DNA from: an uncultured Clostridia bacterium
GTDB taxonomy: Bacteria; Bacillota; Clostridia; Lachnospirales; Lachnospiraceae
Assembly (NCBI GenBank): GCA_937895705.1
Contig: CALBKM010000015.1
Location: 1 to 38,931 of the forward strand
Length of the DNA: 38,931 nt
Direction of reading: 5' to 3'
Part shown: positions 13,977 to 22,255 of the stretch, in pieces
How positions within the stretch are numbered: position 1 is the first letter of the stretch
Layout: each line of letters starts with the position of its first letter
Made by a program: the position numbers and the translations under genes
The notes under the pieces: generated by a model
What the model was told of the DNA's origin: nothing
Databases searched by the model: none
Seen by the model: only the letters and a program-made list of their open reading frames with translations

Positions 13977-16439
13977 TTACGAATTCTTTCCCTTTCGAAT
14001 GCGACGCAGGCGAAGTGCCTCTTTTTCCGGCACATCCGCCGTTTGCACCGTCAGCACCGCCGTGTCCCCCGTTGCCAGCTTGCCGGCAAGAATCTCTTCC
14101 GCAATCAGATCTTCCATGTGTACCTGCACCGCGCGACGAATCGGTCTGGCTCCGTACTTCTCATCGGAACCCTTCTTCACAATAAACTCCGCTGCCGCCA
14201 CATCCGGTTTCAGGGTAATCGCAAGCTGTTCCTTACAACGCTTTACCACTTCTCCGATTTGAAGATCCGCAATCTTCTTTAAGGCCTCCTTGTCCAGCGG
14301 CTTAAATACAATGGTTTCGTCGATACGATTTAAAAACTCCGGCTTAAAGCTGTGCTTTACTTCCTCCATTACATTAGCACGCATCCGTTCATAATCCGCC
14401 GAATCATCCGACTTATTTAAAAAGCCCAGATTCTTCGGTTCCATAATGCGCCCCGCACCCGTATTGGAGGTCATGATAATAATCGTGTTTTTAAAGCTGA
14501 CCCGACGCCCCTGCGCATCGGTAATATGGCCGTCTTCCAGCACCTGCAACAATATATTGAACACATCCGGATGAGCTTTTTCCAGCTCATCAAACAGCAC
14601 TACGGAGTACGGATTCCGGCGAATCTGCTCGCTTAACTGTCCCCCCTCTTCATGTCCCACATATCCCGGCGGCGAACCGATCATCTTCGACACACTGTGC
14701 TTTTCCATGTATTCGGACATATCCACACGAATCAAAGCTTCTTCCTTTCCGAACACCGCCTCGGCAAGGGCTTTGGACAATTCCGTCTTGCCCACACCGG
14801 TCGGTCCCAAGAACAGGAAGGATCCAATCGGGCGCTGCGGATTCTGCAATCCCACGCGGGCACGTCGAATGGCTCTTGCCACCGCCATCACCGCATCTTC
14901 CTGCCCAATCACACGCTTCCGCAAAACATCCGGAAGCTTTAACAGGCGCTCGCTTTCCTCTTCGCAAAGTTTCTGAAGCGGCACCTTGGTCCATGCGGAA
15001 ATCACATCCGCAATCATATCTTCACGAAGCACCGGGCACTCGGTTTCTTCCGCTTTCTGCGCCTCCAAACGGTTTCTCAGGCGTTTCTGCTTTGCTGCCA
15101 CGGCAATAGCACCTTCACTGTCTCCCGCAAGCAACAAACGCTCTTTTTCTTCTTCCAGCTGCACCAGCTGTTTTTTCTTATCATTCCCTGCAAAACTTGC
15201 CGCAAGGGTTGTCAATCGAAGCTTTGATGCCGCTTCGTCCAACACATCGATTGCTTTATCCGGCAAAAAGCGGTCGTTAATATACCGCTCCGAAAGCTTC
15301 ACCGCTGCCTTTACCGCCTCATCGCTGATTACGATTCCGTGGTGTGCTTCATAAACACCCTTTAGCCCGGACAAAATCTCCTCTGCCTCCGCAATCGTCG
15401 GCTCTTCCACAACAACCGGCTGGAATCTGCGTTCTAAGGCCGCATCCTTCTCGATATATTTCCGGTATTCTTCTCTGGTGGTTGCTCCGATGACCTGAAA
15501 CTCTCCTCTTGCCAGAGCAGGCTTCATTATATTGGACGCATCCAGGGCTCCTTCCGCGCCGCCCGCACCGATAATGGTATGGAGTTCATCGATAAAGATC
15601 AATACGTTTCCGTCGGAAATTGCCTCATCCATCACCTTTTTAATTCGTTCTTCAAATTCGCCGCGATACTTGGAACCGGCTACCATAGCCGACAAATCCA
15701 AAGAAAGCACACGCTTTTTCTTCATACAATCCGGCACATTTCCTTCCGCAATCCGGCGGGCCAGCCCTTCTGCCACCGCCGTCTTACCCACGCCCGGTTC
15801 TCCCACCAGACACGGATTGTTCTTCGTTCTGCGGCTTAAAATCCGGATTACCCTGCTGATTTCTTCTTCCCGTCCGATGACCGGGTCCAACTTCCCGTTT
15901 GCGGCAGCCTCCGTCATATCCTTGCTGTATTTCTCCAAAAGGCGTCCGCCTTCGCCGTTCTGTACACGACTGCGGCTCATGGCATATTCCGCCTTGGCGC
16001 GATTCGCATCAATCCCCATGGCCTCCAGAACCGCAAAATACACCTTCTGGGTCGGAATCCCGAGTGTATTTAACAAACGCACCGCAATACAATCCGCTTC
16101 CTGCAAAACAGCCAGCAACAAATGTTCCGTTCCTATTTCCTCGCTTCCGTAACGTCCCGCTTCCGTCTCTGCCTGCTCTAAAATCCGCATCAGACGCGGC
16201 GTGTTCTGCAGTTTCTTTCTTCGATCACTCTTTTCCGGAGTAATCAGCTGGGCAATCAATTCATCCAGCTTCTCCGCCGAAAGACCGTTTGTCTGTAACA
16301 CTTCCTTTGCGGTACACTCCTCCCGAAGCAACGCCACCAGCAAATGTTCACTTCCGATGTAGCCGTGAGACAAATGCTCCGCCGCCTGTTTTGCATATTG
16401 TAATACCCGTTCTGCCTGTTCGGTATAAATCTTTCCCAT
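13977..16439 (-). CDS. clpC: ATP-dependent Clp protease ATP-binding subunit ClpC
   Basis: Start at 16439 (MGKIYTEQAERVLQYAKQAAEHL) after AAAGGGAAC; 820 residues, the usual ClpC length. Two N-terminal Clp repeats (HGYIGSEHLLVALL and IGTEHLLLAVLQE) are followed by AAA module 1 with Walker A GEPGVGKT and Walker B VLIFIDELH, a UVR-like coiled segment (KKKQLVQLEEEKERLLLAGDSEGAIAVAAKQKRLR), and AAA module 2 with Walker A GPTGVGKT and VVLFDELEKAHPDVF. ClpC unfolds proteins for ClpP and controls stress, competence and sporulation proteins. There is no ctsR-mcsA-mcsB upstream; instead a GntR-type regulator precedes it by 26 bases. Confidence 0.96.
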   Translation of the reverse strand: MGKIYTEQAERVLQYAKQAAEHLSHGYIGSEHLLVALLREECTAKEVLQTNGLSAEKLDELIAQLITPEKSDRRKKLQNTPRLMRILEQAETEAGRYGSEEIGTEHLLLAVLQEADCIAVRLLNTLGIPTQKVYFAVLEAMGIDANRAKAEYAMSRSRVQNGEGGRLLEKYSKDMTEAAANGKLDPVIGREEEISRVIRILSRRTKNNPCLVGEPGVGKTAVAEGLARRIAEGNVPDCMKKKRVLSLDLSAMVAGSKYRGEFEERIKKVMDEAISDGNVLIFIDELHTIIGAGGAEGALDASNIMKPALARGEFQVIGATTREEYRKYIEKDAALERRFQPVVVEEPTIAEAEEILSGLKGVYEAHHGIVISDEAVKAAVKLSERYINDRFLPDKAIDVLDEAASKLRLTTLAASFAGNDKKKQLVQLEEEKERLLLAGDSEGAIAVAAKQKRLRNRLEAQKAEETECPVLREDMIADVISAWTKVPLQKLCEEESERLLKLPDVLRKRVIGQEDAVMAVARAIRRARVGLQNPQRPIGSFLFLGPTGVGKTELSKALAEAVFGKEEALIRVDMSEYMEKHSVSKMIGSPPGYVGHEEGGQLSEQIRRNPYSVVLFDELEKAHPDVFNILLQVLEDGHITDAQGRRVSFKNTIIIMTSNTGAGRIMEPKNLGFLNKSDDSADYERMRANVMEEVKHSFKPEFLNRIDETIVFKPLDKEALKKIADLQIGEVVKRCKEQLAITLKPDVAAAEFIVKKGSDEKYGARPIRRAVQVHMEDLIAEEILAGKLATGDTAVLTVQTADVPEKEALRLRRIRKGKNS

Positions 16440-16465
16440 ACTGTTCCCTTTCTGCCGTTTTATAA

Positions 16466-16837
16466 CTAAACCTGAAACTCCCGTAACACCTCGTCCGTCA
16501 CCTCGTGAATCTCCTCCGCTGACAACCCCCGGCACAGAGCCTTCGCCAAAGAAATTCTCATCTCGTTCTTTAACTGTTCCATCGCCCGCAGTTTATCACT
16601 GTTTACGGCAATTACCGCCCCGTTTCTGCGGTCCAGTCTGAGGTATCCGTCCTGACGCAAAATCGCATAGGCCTTATTCACCGTATGCATATTAATTCCG
16701 ATGTTTTCCGCCAGTTCCCTTACCGACGGCAAAGTATCTCCCGGCAATAACTGCGCATTGGCAATCCCGTATATAATTTGATTGTAAAGCTGCACATAAA
16801 GTGCTTCATCACTTCCGAAATCAATTCTAATTACCAT
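16466..16837 (-). CDS. GntR-family (YtrA-type) transcriptional regulator
   Basis: Start at 16837 (MVIRIDFGSDEALYVQLYNQI) with AAGG about 10 bases before it; 123 residues. Residues 9-76 form a winged helix of the GntR family: PGDTLPSVRELAENIGINMHTVNKAYAILRQDGYLRLDRRNG. The C-terminal part is a short helical region of about 45 residues, as in the YtrA subfamily, which often regulates adjacent ABC transporters or its own operon. It is 26 bases upstream of clpC and 27 bases after the cohesin-like gene, so it is probably part of their operon. Its effector and target are unknown; control of the envelope/clpC operon is inference. Confidence 0.88.
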   Translation of the reverse strand: MVIRIDFGSDEALYVQLYNQIIYGIANAQLLPGDTLPSVRELAENIGINMHTVNKAYAILRQDGYLRLDRRNGAVIAVNSDKLRAMEQLKNEMRISLAKALCRGLSAEEIHEVTDEVLREFQV

Positions 16838-16863
16838 CCGTCGCCGACCTTCTTTCACATTTG

Positions 16864-18129
16864 TTATAAGCGGTCATCCAAATCACCGTCATCCGACTGT
16901 CCCGACTGCCGGTACAGTTTTACAACAATCAGTAACAAAAGCACACTGAGCGCAATAAACATTGCCAGTAAAAACAGCAGAAACACCTGCTGCCCTTTAT
17001 ATTTGTCCAGTGCATCGTGCAATGCACTGTTATCCTCTTCTACCACCTGACGGATTTCAATCCGTTCTTCGTCATAGCGCTGCAACGTCTGCTGTTGCCG
17101 GTCATACCGGTAATATCCGCTGACACCCAGCTCGTCTTCCAACACAAGCACAAAAAAATCGCTGTCCGGAACGTCCCTTTTTACATAAGCTTTGATTTGG
17201 ATTCCATCCGCATACATAATCGTTTCTTCATATCCGGTAGGCGCAATATAGGCACTCTGGTCCTCGGAAACCTTATACATTCCCGCAAAGGATAACACGA
17301 TTCGTCCGTTTTCTTCCGTTACATGAAGCCCCGGTTCGTAACCTGCAGACCTTGGTTCTTCCGGTACCTTTGTGGGCTCCGGTTGCTCTTCTTCTCTTGT
17401 CACATACAAATAATACCGTTTCTCGGTTCCGTTCTCTGCCGTCACCGTTACTACCACGGTATTGCGTCCCACCTTCAGACCGGTACTTCCGTTTACCCCC
17501 ACTACCGCCTTCTCATCCTCGGTCAGCGCACTGACTACAATCCGTTCCGAGGAGTACGGTATGGTTACCTCATACTCTCTTATGGTTGTGGCAAAGGCAG
17601 GGGAAAGCTTTCCCGGATTCACCTTGAGAGCGGATAAATTGGCATTATCGGAAGCATCCTCCGACGCTTCCACCAAAACGGTCAGCACACTGCTGGATAC
17701 CGACATTGCATTGTTCATACCGTAAGTATAAACAATCGGTCTGCTGTCCAGCGAAATATCTGATATACCTCTTTCCAGTGCCCGGAATCGTATCACATAC
17801 TTTCTGCTTCCTACACTGGCCTCCGCACCCATATCTGCGATTCTTAGCATACCGGCACCTCCCGTAATACAAGAAGGTGCCGTAACAAATTCTATTACAT
17901 CTGCATCATAAATCAGATAAGCCTCGAAATCACCGATTACTGCTGCTTGCGGACTTTCTCCTTCGGCAGGCTGTACGTTAATCCACAAGGACACTTCAAA
18001 CTCCTCATCCACACGTACCGCTTCTTTTTCCGTCTGCAAATCAATCATCGCCACCGCTGCCTGGGCCGTTTCCGTTCCAAAGAACAGAAGTACCGCCGTC
18101 AACAGGGCAAAAAACAGTCCTCGTTTCAT
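16864..18129 (-). CDS. Cohesin-like / cadherin-like surface protein with C-terminal anchor
   Basis: A 421-residue exported protein with signal peptide MKRGLFFALLTAVLLFFGTETAQA. Residues about 28-155 have cohesin-domain features (EKEAVRVDEEFEVSLWINVQP, GDFEAYLIYDADVIEF, RKYVIRFRALERG). Residues about 163-250 are a cadherin-like beta-sandwich (LSALKVNPGKLSPAF...EYEVTIPYSSERIVV...NTVVVTVTAENGTEKRYYLYVT). A Pro/Glu-rich linker, an eight-stranded domain and a C-terminal membrane helix (VFLLFLLAMFIALSVLLLLIVV) with a charged tail complete it. The same cadherin-like module ends the neighbouring multi-SH3 protein. It is likely displayed on the membrane outer face. No dockerin is seen nearby; binding partner unknown. 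Confidence 0.8.
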   Translation of the reverse strand: MKRGLFFALLTAVLLFFGTETAQAAVAMIDLQTEKEAVRVDEEFEVSLWINVQPAEGESPQAAVIGDFEAYLIYDADVIEFVTAPSCITGGAGMLRIADMGAEASVGSRKYVIRFRALERGISDISLDSRPIVYTYGMNNAMSVSSSVLTVLVEASEDASDNANLSALKVNPGKLSPAFATTIREYEVTIPYSSERIVVSALTEDEKAVVGVNGSTGLKVGRNTVVVTVTAENGTEKRYYLYVTREEEQPEPTKVPEEPRSAGYEPGLHVTEENGRIVLSFAGMYKVSEDQSAYIAPTGYEETIMYADGIQIKAYVKRDVPDSDFFVLVLEDELGVSGYYRYDRQQQTLQRYDEERIEIRQVVEEDNSALHDALDKYKGQQVFLLFLLAMFIALSVLLLLIVVKLYRQSGQSDDGDLDDRL

Positions 18130-18144
18130 TTTAAATCTCCTCTG

Positions 18145-21100
18145 CTATTCTCTTACCACATACAGTACATACTCCCGCTTGGAACCGTCCTCCGCAATAA
18201 CCGCCACGGTAAACGTATTCATTCCCATGGAAAGATTCTGATAACCGTCTCCGAACACCGAAGCCTTCTTGCTTACCGTTGTCGCAGAAATATCAATCAC
18301 TTCCGTGGAACTCAGCACAAACACGGAGTATTCCGTCACCGATGCGCCGTTAAAACTCGGGGTCAGTGCATAGGAAGTACCGTCTAAAGACTTCACGCTA
18401 AGCTTTGAGAGATAGTTATTCGGATTATATGCCGTGGTCGGCTCCGGGCATGCCCGCGCCGGCATATTTAAATACACCGGAATCGAGAATACTACCGGAC
18501 TCTCCGTCGCGCCCGCATAAGCCTGTGCGGTCTTTCTGCCTTCCGAAGACGGTGCCGCAACATTGGCCATGTACTGGTGACTGTATGTATAATAAGACGT
18601 CATATTAAACTTTTGCAGATAAATCGTATTCTGTCCGCGATTGATGTAGGAGCTGCCGATAATGTACGCGCCACCCACAATCGCATTATACCGATTATCC
18701 CACGGAATCAGGGAAGCATCGTTTAACGCATCATCCTTACTGTTTCCGTATCTCGCATACTTCAGACCGTTTGCGATGGCTCCGCCGGCCTGTGTACTAT
18801 GGTATGCCCCGATATTGTAAAAATTATACAATCCTTCAAATCCCTTTACCTTTCCGGTCACACTGTTGCTGACCGTAGAGGTTCCGGTGACTACCTCCTG
18901 CTTTACACGGGTGGCCAGATGATACGGACTTACACCGGAATACTCTGCCGCTTTTATGAAAGTTTCCGCATAGGTCATTCTCTGCTGACGGCCGTTTTCA
19001 TCTACATACGTATATGAGGTTTGGTAAAGAGGCGTATACTTCAAAATGTTTTCTACACCTTCCTCGTGCTGATAATCCGGTTCGTAATTCAACACCTCAA
19101 ACTGGAAGATTGCCTTTTCATCCAGGAAATTACGCGGGTCCATGTAATATTCCAACGCCGCTCTGGACGCTGTTACCCAAGTAGAACCGTCATATACGAT
19201 AAAGCTGTCCGTTTTCCAGTTGTAGGCTCCCTCTTCCAGAGACTTCCACGCAATACCGGAACTGTTCGGAATCAGATTCTTACCCGGGATATTCTCTTCA
19301 TCAATGGCCGTATCCCAATCCAGACCGGTCCGGAACGCTTTAAAGATCCAGTTCGGATATTGTTCGTGCAGCGCACGCAGATACGGTTTGTAGCTCTCCG
19401 GGAAGCCCTGAATGTCCATTTCAATCTCAAAATCCGCATGCACTCCCTGGTTACCGTTCTGGCTGCCGGAAACACCGATTCCCGGTGTCGGAGTAGCAAC
19501 ATCCGGCGCTTCACATTCCGTAATACGACTTTCCAAAATATAGCCGTAATACTCTTTTCCGCGGTACTTTACACCCAGATGACGATACGTATCTCCGCGC
19601 TCGTCCACGTACAAACCGTACAACATCAGATAGTCTCTTGCAGTTACTGTAACCGCACGGGTAGGATCCACCTTTACACTGTCTGCCGAGCTGTCCGGAA
19701 GGGATTTTAAAACCATTGCGGACGCATTCGGATGCGTCGCATGCCCCCATCCCACCTGAACACCTGCCGTATTCTCTTTCGCATCCTTTGCAGGCTTCGG
19801 CGTCATATCAATCACCGGTTCGTCAGGTCGCGGGGCACCCGGGGTCACCGGACCCGCACTCTCCTTAATCAAACTTTCAAGAACATATCCGTAGTAAGTA
19901 AAACCGTTATTGCTGTATCCGACATGACGGTACAAACTGCCCTTTTCATCTACATATAACGCATACAGCATCAACTCTTTGTCGGAGGAAACCGTAACCG
20001 CACGGGAACCGCTTTGTACTTTTACGCTGTCGGCTCCGCTATCCGGAAGCACCTTTAAGATTACTGCGTTACCGCTCGGATGTACCGCACGTCCCCAGCC
20101 TTCCTGCTTTCCTGCGGTATTTTCCTTGGCCTGGGCAGCCGGAGTTGCCTTCGGTCCCGGCGTGGACGTAGGAGCCGACGTAGAGGTCGGCGCCTTTGTC
20201 GTATCCGGCTTCGGCGTAGGTGTCGGAGTCTTTGCATCATCCGGCGCCGAGGTCGGTGCCGGCGTAGGAGTTGCGGTCGGAGCAGGTGTCGGAGTCGAGG
20301 TAGGTTTCACAACCGGTTTTCCAAACTTCATACTGTCGGCCTTTGCATATCCTTTTATTACTTCTCCGTCTTTCTCGTAGGAAATCCGGAACCATTTACT
20401 GCCGTTTACCGTCTGTTCCTCAATCAGGGAAACCCCGGTATCTGCCTTCAGAACCGCAATGGAACCGGCACCGGTCTTTACATAAGACGCCTTATCCGAA
20501 GCGGTCTGACGCAGGCGTACCTGCTCTGTCAAAATAGCATCCGCGGCTTTTTCAAGGTCCAAACAAACATAGTCGCTTAATACATATCCGGTAATATCTC
20601 CGGCTTGTACTTTATACCACTTATCCGAGCCCTTCCACGCTTCGCCTACTACCTTCAGAGCGTCATCCCGGGACAGCAATTTCAATGCTTCGTGCTCCGT
20701 TCCCGCACCGCTTCGAAGATTCAGCTGGGTGGCCGTTACCTTTGCCGGATATGCAAACTCCCCGGTCCCCGGTGCCGGTGCATCGGTCGGTGTCGGAATC
20801 GGCGTCGGGGTGGAAGTCGGAGTCGGGGTAGGTTCCGGAGCGGAAAGCTGCAAATACTCTCCGTATACATAACCGCTCTTCTTCTCACCGTTTATGGTCA
20901 ACTCAATACAATACCATTTATCTTCTCCCACATAGCAACTGCCTGTAGCAGTTACCTTTGTGTTGTAAATCAATACCGCAACTATCGTACTGTTCGTTCC
21001 CGCCTTTGCCCGCATGTTCAGACTGTTAGCGATAACGGTTGCCGGTACTTCGTAATCCTTTATCAAACCGTCCGGAGACGAGGTCGGCTTCGGCGTCGCG

Positions 21101-22065
21101 GTCGGAACCGGGGTCGCGGTCGGCTTCGGAGTGGCCGTCGGAATCGCACCGTCCAAGGTTATGTAAAGACCGTAGGCATAGCCTACTTTTTTTACTCCGT
21201 TGTCCATATAAGAAATACGATACCATGTTTCACCGTTTACTTTGGTAATCCCTGTTGCGGTCACCGGTGTCCCGAACTTTAAGGACGTTATAATAGAATT
21301 CCCCGTGCCAGCTCCGCTTCGTACGTTTACAACGCTGGCAGTCACTCTTGCGGAAACGGAAAACTCATCCGCATAATTTCCGTCGTTTTGGGAAGGCTTC
21401 GGAGTAGCCGTTACCTTCGGTGTCGGAGTTGCGGTGGGAATCGCTGCGTTTAACGTTACATAAGGGGCATAGGCGTAGCCTGTCTTTGTGGTTCCGCCGG
21501 ATTGATAGGTCACCTTATACCACTTCTCCGTACCGGCATAGGTCTGCCCGATTACGGTAACGGAAGCGCCGCTCTTTAACGTATCCAGAAGTGCGCCGGA
21601 CGTTCCTGCACTTTGTCTGATATTCAATTCGGTCACCCAAATCTGGGCAGGAACAGAAAACTCGGTTGCCAAATTTCCGGAAGAAACTGCCGGCTTTGTC
21701 GGGGCCGGAGTCTTGGTCGGAGCCTTCGTCGGTGTCGTCTCTACGGAAACATACTTGCCGCTCACGTAGCCCTTTACCGTTTGTCCTCCGAAGGTGGTCA
21801 CAATATAATACCACCCGTCCTTTTCATCCAAAATATCCACCACCGTGTTTTTGGACAAATAAACATCCTGCCCGTTCACCGTCATCTTGCTGTAACTGGT
21901 ACTCGGACCGCTTCGCACATAAAGCGACGAAGCGATAATCGTTCCTTCCGTCGCCGCCTGCACCTGTATCGCCTGCAATCCCGTTACTTTTCCCACCGTA
22001 AGGGTGGCACATAAAAGAATAGCAATACCGATACGCCATCTCCCACATCTCTTTCGTGCCTTCAT
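18145..22065 (-). CDS. Large multi-SH3 peptidoglycan glucosaminidase
   Basis: A 1306-residue exported protein with signal peptide (GRWRIGIAILLCATLTVG...QVQA). It carries eight SH3-like wall-binding domains: six bacterial SH3 repeats, each with the (L/V)NxRxxAGT type motif, then two larger repeats starting AKENTAG...GWG. Pro/Thr-rich linkers (PTPTPTSTPTP type) separate them. A glucosaminidase domain follows at about residues 900-1180 (GFPESYKPYLRALHEQYPNW, SPYHLATRVKQEVVTG with the likely catalytic Glu, YNFYNIGAYHS), then a C-terminal cadherin-like sandwich. The enzyme family cleaves beta-N-acetylglucosaminyl bonds in peptidoglycan. It lies 15 bases before the cohesin-like gene and probably heads an operon running to clpC. 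Confidence 0.9.
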   Translation of the reverse strand: MKARKRCGRWRIGIAILLCATLTVGKVTGLQAIQVQAATEGTIIASSLYVRSGPSTSYSKMTVNGQDVYLSKNTVVDILDEKDGWYYIVTTFGGQTVKGYVSGKYVSVETTPTKAPTKTPAPTKPAVSSGNLATEFSVPAQIWVTELNIRQSAGTSGALLDTLKSGASVTVIGQTYAGTEKWYKVTYQSGGTTKTGYAYAPYVTLNAAIPTATPTPKVTATPKPSQNDGNYADEFSVSARVTASVVNVRSGAGTGNSIITSLKFGTPVTATGITKVNGETWYRISYMDNGVKKVGYAYGLYITLDGAIPTATPKPTATPVPTATPKPTSSPDGLIKDYEVPATVIANSLNMRAKAGTNSTIVAVLIYNTKVTATGSCYVGEDKWYCIELTINGEKKSGYVYGEYLQLSAPEPTPTPTSTPTPIPTPTDAPAPGTGEFAYPAKVTATQLNLRSGAGTEHEALKLLSRDDALKVVGEAWKGSDKWYKVQAGDITGYVLSDYVCLDLEKAADAILTEQVRLRQTASDKASYVKTGAGSIAVLKADTGVSLIEEQTVNGSKWFRISYEKDGEVIKGYAKADSMKFGKPVVKPTSTPTPAPTATPTPAPTSAPDDAKTPTPTPKPDTTKAPTSTSAPTSTPGPKATPAAQAKENTAGKQEGWGRAVHPSGNAVILKVLPDSGADSVKVQSGSRAVTVSSDKELMLYALYVDEKGSLYRHVGYSNNGFTYYGYVLESLIKESAGPVTPGAPRPDEPVIDMTPKPAKDAKENTAGVQVGWGHATHPNASAMVLKSLPDSSADSVKVDPTRAVTVTARDYLMLYGLYVDERGDTYRHLGVKYRGKEYYGYILESRITECEAPDVATPTPGIGVSGSQNGNQGVHADFEIEMDIQGFPESYKPYLRALHEQYPNWIFKAFRTGLDWDTAIDEENIPGKNLIPNSSGIAWKSLEEGAYNWKTDSFIVYDGSTWVTASRAALEYYMDPRNFLDEKAIFQFEVLNYEPDYQHEEGVENILKYTPLYQTSYTYVDENGRQQRMTYAETFIKAAEYSGVSPYHLATRVKQEVVTGTSTVSNSVTGKVKGFEGLYNFYNIGAYHSTQAGGAIANGLKYARYGNSKDDALNDASLIPWDNRYNAIVGGAYIIGSSYINRGQNTIYLQKFNMTSYYTYSHQYMANVAAPSSEGRKTAQAYAGATESPVVFSIPVYLNMPARACPEPTTAYNPNNYLSKLSVKSLDGTSYALTPSFNGASVTEYSVFVLSSTEVIDISATTVSKKASVFGDGYQNLSMGMNTFTVAVIAEDGSKREYVLYVVRE

Positions 22066-22145
22066 ACATTCACTCCTTCATTTTCATCTGCATCTATCTC
22101 AAGCTTATCTTTCGGTCATCCACATCTTGTAGCTATACCATTTCC

Positions 22146-22154
22146 AGTATACCA
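22146..22154 (-). promoter_or_regulatory. Extended -10 promoter of the multi-SH3 gene
   Basis: The minus strand reads TGGTATACT, an extended -10, about 80 bases before the start at 22065. A second TATACT lies at about 22158-22163. Inverted words AAGCTTAT (22101-22108) and ATAAGCTT (22163-22170) frame the region. Confidence 0.45.
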
Positions 22155-22209
22155 CACTAAGTATAAGCTTACTATATGTCACTTTCATGTCAGCAAAAAA
22201 GTTTTCCCG

Positions 22210-22247
22210 AAAAAAACATCCTTTCCCGCTGTTTTCGGGAAAGGATG
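22210..22247 (-). terminator. Terminator of the O-antigen-ligase-like gene
   Basis: On the minus strand CATCCTTTCCCG pairs perfectly with CGGGAAAGGATG over a 7-base loop and is followed by seven T residues, starting 9 bases after the stop at 22256. Confidence 0.93.
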
Positions 22248-22255
22248 GCACCGTT

